A stretch of DNA of 27,121 nt from a virus, in IMG/VR virus record IMGVR_UViG_3300013120_000913, positions 1-27,121 of that record, one strand, 5' to 3'. Made by a program: the position numbers and the translations under genes. Positions 14,245 to 21,700 of the stretch are shown here, piece by piece (the stretch's first letter is position 1; the number at the start of each line of letters is the position of its first letter). The notes under the pieces are model-generated. The model did not search any database and was not told the origin of the DNA. It was given only the letters and a program-made list of their open reading frames with translations.

Positions 14245-16098
14245 ATGAGTCCTTATCTTTCCCCAGGTCTCTACGTGAGGGAGACGGACTTCTCCTTCTA
14301 CGTCAAGCAGATCTCCACTTCGGCCGCCGGGTTCGTCGGCGTCGCGGAGAGAGGCCCGATCAACAAGGTCCAGTTGGTGACTAGCTGGGAGCAGTTCGCG
14401 AGAAAGTACGGGTCGTACATCGCCGACGGCTACCTGGCTTACGCGGCGCGGGCGTTCTTCGACAACGGCGGCAACATCCTCTACGTGAACCGGATCGCCC
14501 ACTACACGGACATCACCGACAAGGCGACGCTGTCCGCCGTGAAGGCCGCGCGCACGCTGAAGGACCGCTCCGGCGTCAAGGCGTCGAAGACCACGGGCGC
14601 GCCGGGTACGGATGAGATCACCTGGGCGGCGATGGAGTCCGGTGTCGCCGGCAACGCCATCACCGTGACCATTGTGGTCGCCGGCAACAGCACGCCGCTC
14701 TCGGTCGCGGTCGCTGGGACGGACATTACGGTCAACGCGGCCACGGATGCTGGCGGCCTTGGCATCTCGACCGCCGACGAGATCGTGGACGCTGTCAATG
14801 CAGATACCGATGCGTCGGCCTTGCTGCTGGCCTCCACCTCGGATTCCGGCGTCGCTTCCGCCGTGGCCCAGACGAGCCTGGAAGGCGGCGTCGACGCGCA
14901 GGATACCCTCGATATCAGCGCGATCAACGAGGGAACTTGGGGCGACGGGCTGACCGCGGCCGTCGCCGACGGCACGCTCAATCCTTTGACCGAGTTCAAT
15001 CTGACGGTCAAGGACAACGGCCAGGTGGTCGAGATCTTCCGCGACTTGTCCATGGACGAGTCCTTGCCCAACTTCATTGAGCTGAAGGTCAACGAGAAGT
15101 CGGAGTACGTCACCGTGGCGGCCGCCGGCTCGACCACGCCCGCTCCGGGCGACCGGCCCGAACTGGGTGAGTTCGGATTGTCGGGAGGCGACGACGGACT
15201 GACCGGCCTGGCGGATGCCGACTACTCCGGCGACGCATCGAACCACACCGGCCTCTATGCCTTCGACGAGATCGACGCGGTGAATATGCTGTCCGTGCCG
15301 GGCGTGACCAGCGCCGCGGTGATCCACGCCGGTATCGCCTACTGCGAAGGCAGGCAGGACTGCATGCTGGTCGGCGAGTGCCCGATCTCCCTCGATCCGC
15401 TGGAGGCTGTGGACTTCCGCAAGGGCCAAGGGAGTTACACCCACGCGGCCTTTAACTCAAGCTACGCGGCGCTCTACTACCCCTGGCTGGAGATCTCCGA
15501 CCCACTCACGTCGCAGCGCAAGCTCGTGCCGCCCTCGGGCGCGGTGTGCGGCTGCTACGCGCGCAGCGACCAGAAGACGCAGGTCTGGTACGCGCCGGCG
15601 GGCATTGACCGCGGACGGGTGTTCAACGTCCTCGGCCTGGGCTACAAGACCTCGCGCGCCGAGCGCGACGTGCTCTACCCCGAGGGCATCAACGTCATCG
15701 CCAGCTTCCCGGATTCGGGCGTCAACGTCTGGGGCCAAAAGACGCTTCAGTCCCAGCCTTCAGCCCTGGACCGAGTCAACGTGCGCCGGCTGATGATGCA
15801 CATCGAGGAGGCCGTGGCCGAGAGCAGCCGGTTCGTGGTGTTCGAGCCGAACAACCCACAGACCTGGCGCGCGCTCGCACGGCTCATCAACCCGTTCCTC
15901 CAGACCATCAAGGAGAACGGCGGTCTGTACGAGTACGCCGTCCAGTGTGACGAGGAAACCAGCACACCGGCGCACATAGACCGGAACGAACTGGTCTGCC
16001 GCGTCTTCGTGAAGCCCGTGAAGACGGCGGAGTTCGTGGAACTGAACTTCATCCTCGTGTCAACGGGCGGCAGCTTTACCGAAATCCTGAGCGCCTGA
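14245..16098 (+). CDS. Contractile tail sheath protein, 617 aa
   Basis: Begins MSPYLSPGLYVRETDFSFYV, the typical PGVYv.E.d sheath start, followed by AAGFVGVAERGPIN and FFDNGGNILYVNRI. The C-terminal half carries the conserved sheath core: VPPSGAVCGCYARSD, GINVIASFPDSGVNVWGQKT, VNVRRLMMHIEEAV, ARLINPFLQTI and a final strand FVELNFILVSTGG used for inter-subunit augmentation. Residues about 120-218 are a Thr/Ala/Val-rich insertion (VAGNAITVTIVVAG...), typical of decorative beta domains placed in tail proteins. The sheath surrounds the tube and contracts on infection. It shows that the particle is a myovirus. Confidence 0.92.
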   Translation: MSPYLSPGLYVRETDFSFYVKQISTSAAGFVGVAERGPINKVQLVTSWEQFARKYGSYIADGYLAYAARAFFDNGGNILYVNRIAHYTDITDKATLSAVKAARTLKDRSGVKASKTTGAPGTDEITWAAMESGVAGNAITVTIVVAGNSTPLSVAVAGTDITVNAATDAGGLGISTADEIVDAVNADTDASALLLASTSDSGVASAVAQTSLEGGVDAQDTLDISAINEGTWGDGLTAAVADGTLNPLTEFNLTVKDNGQVVEIFRDLSMDESLPNFIELKVNEKSEYVTVAAAGSTTPAPGDRPELGEFGLSGGDDGLTGLADADYSGDASNHTGLYAFDEIDAVNMLSVPGVTSAAVIHAGIAYCEGRQDCMLVGECPISLDPLEAVDFRKGQGSYTHAAFNSSYAALYYPWLEISDPLTSQRKLVPPSGAVCGCYARSDQKTQVWYAPAGIDRGRVFNVLGLGYKTSRAERDVLYPEGINVIASFPDSGVNVWGQKTLQSQPSALDRVNVRRLMMHIEEAVAESSRFVVFEPNNPQTWRALARLINPFLQTIKENGGLYEYAVQCDEETSTPAHIDRNELVCRVFVKPVKTAEFVELNFILVSTGGSFTEILSA

Positions 16099-16113
16099 AG
16101 GAGGTGATGAACG

Positions 16114-16575
16114 ATGCGTAGCGGCAACATGCCCAAGAGTCTGTACCAGAACTGGCAGTTCGCCATCGAGGTGAACGGGTTCGACGTCGCTCTGTTCCGC
16201 AAGGGAACGGAGCCGAAGACGGAGTTCGAGGAGGTCGCGTTTGCGCCTGCCGGGTCCATGTTCGATCAGAAGGTCGCCGGGCGGGTGAAGTTCGACGACA
16301 TCAACCTCGAGAAAGGCATCCTGCAGGACGGCTCCGACGCGGCCGCCCTCGACTGGATCAAACAGGAGGTGGACGTCAACGCCGTGACCGGCCAACTCCC
16401 CGACGAATACATGCGCGACATCGATATAGTGCGTTACGACCGCGCCGGCCAGGAAACCCGGCGGTGGACATTGCACGGTGCGTGGGTTAAAGTCTTGGAG
16501 TACGACGACCTGGAGGGTGGAAACACGGATAATTCCATCGAGAAGCTGTCGATCTGCTACCAGTATTGGACATAA
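16114..16575 (+). CDS. Tail tube protein (T4 gp19-like), 153 aa
   Basis: Follows the sheath gene after GAAGGAGGTGATGAACG. The sequence SLYQNWQFAIEVNGFDVALF, then EFEEVAFAPAGS, VKFDDINLEKGI and RWTLHGAWVKVLEYDDLEGG, matches the gp19-type tube family (Phage_T4_gp19). The family shows the F.v.i.g....F.e..G pattern, 'D.s.EkG' and a C-terminal 'w...f.. g.aW p..y...l'. Hexameric rings of this protein form the inner channel. Length is typical for the family. Confidence 0.9.
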   Translation: MRSGNMPKSLYQNWQFAIEVNGFDVALFRKGTEPKTEFEEVAFAPAGSMFDQKVAGRVKFDDINLEKGILQDGSDAAALDWIKQEVDVNAVTGQLPDEYMRDIDIVRYDRAGQETRRWTLHGAWVKVLEYDDLEGGNTDNSIEKLSICYQYWT

Positions 16576-16579
16576 CTGC

Positions 16580-16915
16580 ATGCCCTATTCACAAGTCGTG
16601 ACTAACCTTGTCAGCGCAGTCCTCGCGGCGTTCGTCATGTGGTGCGCTGCCCGACTCTACAGGCTGTGGGAGCGGAGGCGTGATTCTGGCAAGGTGCGCG
16701 ACTGGCTGCGGTCGAATACCAGAGATGAGTCTGGCGACACGCATCGCTCAACGCTCGAGATTTCGACGGGAACCCGACTGCCGGAAGTCCGAGTGCTTCA
16801 GGCCTGCTTAGGCGATCCACAGATACTCCGATCCCAAACGCAGCCGAACCTGTGGAGCATTTGGCGGAAAGAGCCGCCGAGCGTCTACGAGAAACGCGGG
16901 CTGATCACGATCTAG
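16580..16915 (+). CDS. Small membrane-anchored cargo protein, 111 aa
   Basis: ATG at 16580 is chosen; the longer frame from 16478 would lie inside the tube gene. Residues about 6-25 (VVTNLVSAVLAAFVMWCAAR) are a clear hydrophobic segment followed by basic residues, so an N-terminal anchor is likely. A soluble C-terminus follows, with LPEVRVLQACLGDPQI and LWSIWRKEPPSVYEKRG. That end resembles a winged-helix-like tail I recall in small membrane proteins of unknown function. No good ribosome site is visible. Composition is more AT-rich than the tail genes. Start and expression are uncertain. Confidence 0.5.
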   Translation: MPYSQVVTNLVSAVLAAFVMWCAARLYRLWERRRDSGKVRDWLRSNTRDESGDTHRSTLEISTGTRLPEVRVLQACLGDPQILRSQTQPNLWSIWRKEPPSVYEKRGLITI

Positions 16916-16937
16916 CTGACGGGAGCTTCGCACATAG

Positions 16938-17795
16938 ATGCGCAAGGCAGGCATCAAACAGGTAAGGAAGTGGCTCTCCGAAGTCCGAGGCTGGCTTGAG
17001 CCTCCGGGCTGTGAAACGATCCACATGGAGTCTCCAGTGCATCCCAGAAAGATGTGCTGCACCGTTGGCATCGTTCATGAGCATCGGTTCGCCTTCTTCT
17101 ACTGGGCGCTGTTTGCACACGACCGGTATTCACGGAAGTCCGGCTACGACTTCGATCCTCCTGTTTTGGTGACGGTGGACTACCATGACGATATTGGCGG
17201 GGATTGCGACTTCATTGCCGATGATCTCAAGTCGCTTGATCTGACCGACAGAAGCGAACTTGGTCTCTTCTGCTGGTGCAGATTACGCAGGCTCAATGAC
17301 GGTCACGTTGCGCCAGCCCTCTATCTGAATATGTTCAGCGACGTCTATGTTCTCCTGAAACAGAACCGAGAAGGTAGACGCATGTATCCTGAGCAGGCGA
17401 CACGCACACAGCGAGATCGTAGAGGCCGGGATCACACGATTCGCTATTTCGACCGACCAGTCGATCTAGTGCGCGCGCTGGAAGCAGACGACAGACACGT
17501 GTACCTCGACATCGATCTGGACTACTTTACACGCGAAGACGAGGAGGGCGGTGGCAAGCTCGGAGATGAGCGCTTGGTCAGCAGGCGCAGCATCAAGAGG
17601 CTTCTTTCGTTTGACGGCCGCTTTATCTCGTGCGTCTTCCCGCGTCTGGTTGGATTCACAATTGCTCTGGAGCCGCAGTATTGTGGCGGTCTGGCTCAAT
17701 CGCTCGAAATCCTCGATATTCTGAATGAGGAGTTGTTTGGGCGAACCCTATGCACCGATGACTGTAGGTGGAAGGACTACCGCGTAATGCACTAG
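16938..17795 (+). CDS. Cargo protein, 285 aa, possibly UPF0489/arginase-like fold
   Basis: AT-richer than its neighbours and unrelated to virion assembly, so probably a moron. Two acidic motifs stand out: VTVDYHDD (D81-H83-D84) and VYLDIDLDYFTRE (D191, D193, D195). Paired Asp/His clusters on hydrophobic strands, especially 'DLDYF', recall UPF0489 and the metal-binding strands of the arginase/deacetylase fold. This is an inference from short motifs. There is no signal peptide. Substrate and role are unknown. It lies just upstream of structured element copy 2. Confidence 0.65.
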   Translation: MRKAGIKQVRKWLSEVRGWLEPPGCETIHMESPVHPRKMCCTVGIVHEHRFAFFYWALFAHDRYSRKSGYDFDPPVLVTVDYHDDIGGDCDFIADDLKSLDLTDRSELGLFCWCRLRRLNDGHVAPALYLNMFSDVYVLLKQNREGRRMYPEQATRTQRDRRGRDHTIRYFDRPVDLVRALEADDRHVYLDIDLDYFTREDEEGGGKLGDERLVSRRSIKRLLSFDGRFISCVFPRLVGFTIALEPQYCGGLAQSLEILDILNEELFGRTLCTDDCRWKDYRVMH

Positions 17796-17828
17796 CCGGT
17801 TCAGGAATGAACCCAAGGTGCCTTCATC

Positions 17829-17946
17829 GTAGTTGACTTCCGCAAGGCATTGACGACTCAAGTCCGCTGAGACACGTCAGCGGATGTTGAAGGATCAAGC
17901 CCGTTGAGACGAGAGACATCCTCTCGTTTCAGCGGGCTTTTTGTTT
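17829..17946 (+). promoter_or_regulatory. Structured intergenic element, copy 2
   Basis: Hairpin 1 (17846-17864) pairs GGC-TTGA with TCAA-GTC around loop CGAC, with a bulged A and a G-T wobble. Hairpin 2 (17864-17883) is a perfect 7-bp stem, CCGCTGA with TCAGCGG. Hairpin 3 (about 17883-17902) has the TTGA/TCAA stem with loop AGGA. A long hairpin and T-tract end the element 21 bases before the chaperone gene's ATG. Stem bases differ from copies 1 and 3 while pairing is kept. Confidence 0.7.
17900..17946 (+). terminator. Intrinsic-terminator-like hairpin of element copy 2
   Basis: CCCGTTGAGACGAGAG pairs with CTCTCGTTTCAGCGGG around loop ACATC (16 positions, mostly Watson-Crick with a few G-T or mismatches), followed by CTTTTTGTTT. 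Confidence 0.75.
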
Positions 17947-17967
17947 GCACAGAAAGGAGACGCGGAA

Positions 17968-18645
17968 ATGCACACGTTCACATTGCCGTCCGGGCCGGAG
18001 GTCGACCTCGTCGAGATGACCGGCGTCGAGGAGGACCTGCTTACCAACCAGCGGCTCATCAAGACCGGCGAGGCCATCAACCAAGTCCTCGCCAACTGCA
18101 TCAAGCGCGTGGGCGACAACGACTCGCCGGCCATGAAGGACGTCCTGGACATGCTGTCCGGCGACCGGCTCTTCGCGCTGGTGCGCCTGCGGCAGGTGTC
18201 GCTCGGCGACGAGGTGGAGCTTGAGCTCGCCTGCCCGAACATCGCCTGCGGCGAGCGCACCTACGTCACGATCAACCTGGAAGACCTCGAAGTGACGCCC
18301 TACGGCGAGGAGCGTGAATTCGGCTTCACACTCCTGGGGTCGGGCAAGGTGGTCAAGTTCGGCTACCTGGACGGACACAAGGAGAAACGGTTGGCCGCGA
18401 TGAAGCAGCCGTCTCTCACCACGGCCATGATGATCCGCATCCTCAGCATCGATGCCCAGCCGCCGTCCAAGAAGCACCTCAACGAGATGTCCATACGTGA
18501 CCGCTCGGCCCTGCGCGAGGAGATGACGCGCGTGGACGGCGGCATCGACACGGCGGTGGACGCCTCCTGCGATACCTGCGGGGCGCGCATCCGCACGCGC
18601 CTGGAGGCTGAGCCGGCTTTTTTGTTCCCGTCGGTAGCCTCCTGA
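17968..18645 (+). CDS. Tail assembly chaperone (T4 gp26-like family), 225 aa
   Basis: ATG at 17968 follows AAAGGAGACGCGGAA. The sequence MHTFTLPSGPEVDLVEMTGV begins the chaperone-like protein commonly found before tape measure genes in contractile phages (T4 gp26-like in databases, as I recall). Two cysteine pairs (CPNIACGE near residues 90-96 and CDTCG near 202-206) may bind zinc. It contains VEEDLLTNQRLIKTGEAIN and LFALVRLRQVSLGDEVELEL. The 3' end carries a -1 slippery heptamer and the -1 frame stays open into the tape measure start, as for lambda gpG/gpGT. It should bind the tape measure protein during tail assembly. Confidence 0.8.
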   Translation: MHTFTLPSGPEVDLVEMTGVEEDLLTNQRLIKTGEAINQVLANCIKRVGDNDSPAMKDVLDMLSGDRLFALVRLRQVSLGDEVELELACPNIACGERTYVTINLEDLEVTPYGEEREFGFTLLGSGKVVKFGYLDGHKEKRLAAMKQPSLTTAMMIRILSIDAQPPSKKHLNEMSIRDRSALREEMTRVDGGIDTAVDASCDTCGARIRTRLEAEPAFLFPSVAS

Positions 18646-18794
18646 GGGACGTCTTCTTCCTGGCCTACGGCGGCATGCACTGGAGCTACCGGGACGTGCT
18701 GAGCATGCCGATCCGCCGGCGGCTGGAGTTCGCCGAGGCCCTGGAGCAGCAGTTGGAGTTTGAGAAGCGCGAGATGGAGAAGCATTCACGATGA
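17968..18794 (+). CDS. Frameshifted chaperone extension (gpGT-like), about 275 aa
   Basis: In the chaperone frame, codons near the end read GCT TTT TTG, giving the -1 slippery heptamer T TTT TTG at 18618-18624. A -1 shift continues from GTT at 18624 through 56 sense codons to TGA at 18792-18794. The added part includes LLRDVFFLAYGGMHWSYRDV and LEFAEALEQQLEFEKREMEK, which reads like the downstream half of other tail-chaperone frameshift products (aromatic 'HW/HWS', then a helical Glu-rich end). Its stop overlaps the tape measure ATG (ATGA). No separate ribosome site precedes the extension. The frameshift itself is inferred from position, slippery site and coding character. Confidence 0.75.
18618..18624 (+). 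promoter_or_regulatory. -1 ribosomal frameshift slippery site TTTTTTG
   Basis: X XXY YYZ heptamer with X=T, Y=T, Z=G in the chaperone frame, 18 bases before the zero-frame stop at 18643. Both tRNAs keep pairing at the first two codon positions after slipping to TTT TTT. Confidence 0.75.
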
Positions 18795-21700
18795 TGAACG
18801 AGTTGGGCATGGGCGTGGTCGTGAGCATGAAGGACATGTTCACGCGCAACGCCCATCGTATCCAAGGCAGCATGATGAGCCTCGACGCCACGGTCGCGGC
18901 CTCGGCGGGGAGCATGCAGCGCAACATGCAGCTCATCCAGCGGGGCACGATGATGATGGGCGCGGGGCTTGCGCTGCTGGCCGTGCCCGCTGTCGTCGTG
19001 ACCTCCACGCTTCGCACGCAGAAGGCCTTGGGCGAGATGGCCTCCCTGGGCGTTAAGGATCTCGCCAGCTTGTCGGCCGCCGCGGAATCGTTCTCGAACA
19101 CCTGGGGCGGCACGAGCAAGGCCGAGTTCATTGCCGCGGCCTACGACATCAAGAGCGGCATCTCAACCCTCACGGACGCCGCCGTGGGCGAATACACCAA
19201 GCTCGCGGCGCTCACCGCCAAGGCGACGAAATCCACCGTCGCTGAGATGACCAGCCTCTTCGCTACGGGCTACGGCATCTACCGGCAGATGTACGCGCGG
19301 ATGAGCGACTTCGAGTTCGGGCGGATGTTCTCCGGGGGGATGGCGGCGAGCGTCCAGGCGTTTAAAACCACCGGCTCCGGCATGGCCTCGGCGATCTCAT
19401 CGCTTGGCGCGACGGCGACTACGGCCAAGATCCCGCTTCAAGAGCAACTGGCGATCCTCGGCATGCTCCAGGCGACCATGTCCGGGGCCGAAGCCGGCAC
19501 GAAGTACCGCGCCTTCATGAAGTCCGCCGCCGAGGCAGGCAAGGAACTCAATATCGAGTTCGTGGACCAGAACAACAACCTCCTCGGCATGACGGCCATC
19601 CTGAAGAAGCTCAAGACGCGATACGGCGAGACGCTCGACGCCATGGAGAAGATGGAGATTCAGAAGGCCTTTGGGCGCGCCGAGGCCGTGGCGGTCGTGG
19701 ACCTCTTCTACACCAAGATCGGCGACCTTACCGGCAACATCCGCCAGATGAACGTGTCTATGCGACAAGGCACGCGGCTGACCCTCGAGATGGCTCAGGC
19801 CATGAACATGGACATCGGCTCGCAGCTGAGCCTGGTTGCCCAGCAGATGCACAACCTCTTCGAGATCATGGGCGAGGTGCTCCTGCCGGTCGTCAATCCG
19901 CTCATCCGAGGCGTCTCTTACATCATTCAGGGACTCCAACGGGCCGCGAAGGCCGCGCCCGGTTTGACGCGCGCCGTGCTGGTCCTGTCGGCCGCCTTGG
20001 GCGCGGCGTTGGTGGCCGTCGGCGGGTTCATGGCCGCGGCGGGCATGGTGGGCATCATGCTGCCGGCGATCAAGGCGGGACTCATCGCCATCGGCGGCGC
20101 ACTGGCCGCTGTGGGTTCCGCCGTTGCCGCCTACATCCTCCCCGCAATCGCCATCATCGCCGGTGTCGTGGCCGCGGTCTATCTGCTGCGCAAGGCCTGG
20201 CAGACCAACTTCGCGGGCATTCGCGACGTGGTTATGGGCGCGTACACCCGGATCAAGGCCGTGTTTCAGGGGCTGTGGCAGCTGCTGTCGTCCCTGTCGA
20301 GCGGCACGGGCCGGATCAGCGCCGAACTCGCCGCCAAGCTCAAAGGCATGGGGCTGTGGGGATTCGTGAAAACAGTCTTCATGGTGTTCCACCGCGCGCG
20401 GGAGTATGTGGTCGGCTACCTGACCGCGATCATCTCGGCCTTCAAGAAGGTCGCCAAGGTCCTGGAGCCGCCGATCCGCGCGCTGCGCTCGGCCTATGGC
20501 GCGCTCTACAAGGCGATTTTCTCGGTCGTCGAGATCTTCGGCGTCGCCGGGACGGCGGCGGACGGCTCCAGCTTCCGTTCCCTGGGCCAGACCATCGGCA
20601 CGGTCCTGGGCGTCATCGCGCAGGTCGGGGCCTACGTGCTGAAGTTCATCATCTACCCGTTGTCGTGGACGATCCGCATCGTGGCGCTCGTGGTGCGCGG
20701 CGTCGTGCTGCTCGTGAAGGGCATCGTCCAGGGCGTCATCTATGCCGGAAAATTTCTGTACAAGTTCGCGCTGCCGTTCCGAATGCTGATCCAGGCCATC
20801 GCCGCCGTGGTCAAGGTCGCCTACGCGCTCTGGCAAGTGCTCACGGGCGATATTTCCATCATGGACGGCCTCAAGAAGATCGGCGGCGCGATCCTGCACT
20901 ACCTGGCGACGCCATTCCGCTGGGCAAAGGATGTGGCCGCAGGCGCGTGGCGCTTCATCAAGAGCCTGTTCTCCGGCGCGGTCGCGTTCTTCAAGTGGGC
21001 CGGCGGCCTCATCGTCTCGGCGATCCTGAATCTCCCCATCGTCAAGACGCTCGTCGGGCTATGGAAGAGCATTCGCGCCTTCTTTTCCGGCGACAAGACT
21101 TTCTTCGAGGCCGGCAAAGGCATCCTGCTGGCCATCGGCAAGGGGATATGGTCTGCCATTACCTTGCCCTATACATTAATCAAGAGGGCTTTCAGTTGGC
21201 TTCGGCGGTTGCTGCCGTTCTCCGACGCCCAAGAGGGGCCGCTGTCGACGCTGACCGCTTCGGGGCGCGCGATCATCACGACGATCTGCAAGGGCATCCT
21301 GGGCGTAGCCATGCTGCCGCTGAAGATCATCGGCAGCATCTTTCGCGGCGCGCTACGCATCGCCGGCGCGGTCTGGTCCGGCGTGAAATCGGTCGTGTCC
21401 AAGGGATGGGAGCTTGTCAAAGGCGTCGGCAAGGCTGCCGTGGGCATCCTGACCGGCCCGTTCCGAGTGGGAATTTCGCTGGCCGGGAAGATATGGGCCG
21501 GCGTCAAGGGCGTTGTCTCGGCGGGTTGGCGTGCCGTCAAGGGGGCGGGCTCTGCCGCATGGTCGGCGATGTCGGCTCCGTTCCGCTGGTTCGGCAAGGC
21601 CGCCTCAGCTGCATGGTCGGGCGTCAAGGGCGCGGTCGCGCGCGGCTGGGAGTTCGTCAGGGGAACGGGCAGTCTGGCAGTCGGTATTCTTACCGCGCCG

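Noticed and set aside
13288-15444. 718-codon open frame on the minus strand
   Set aside because: Crosses four well-supported plus-strand genes; composition is that of an antisense shadow.
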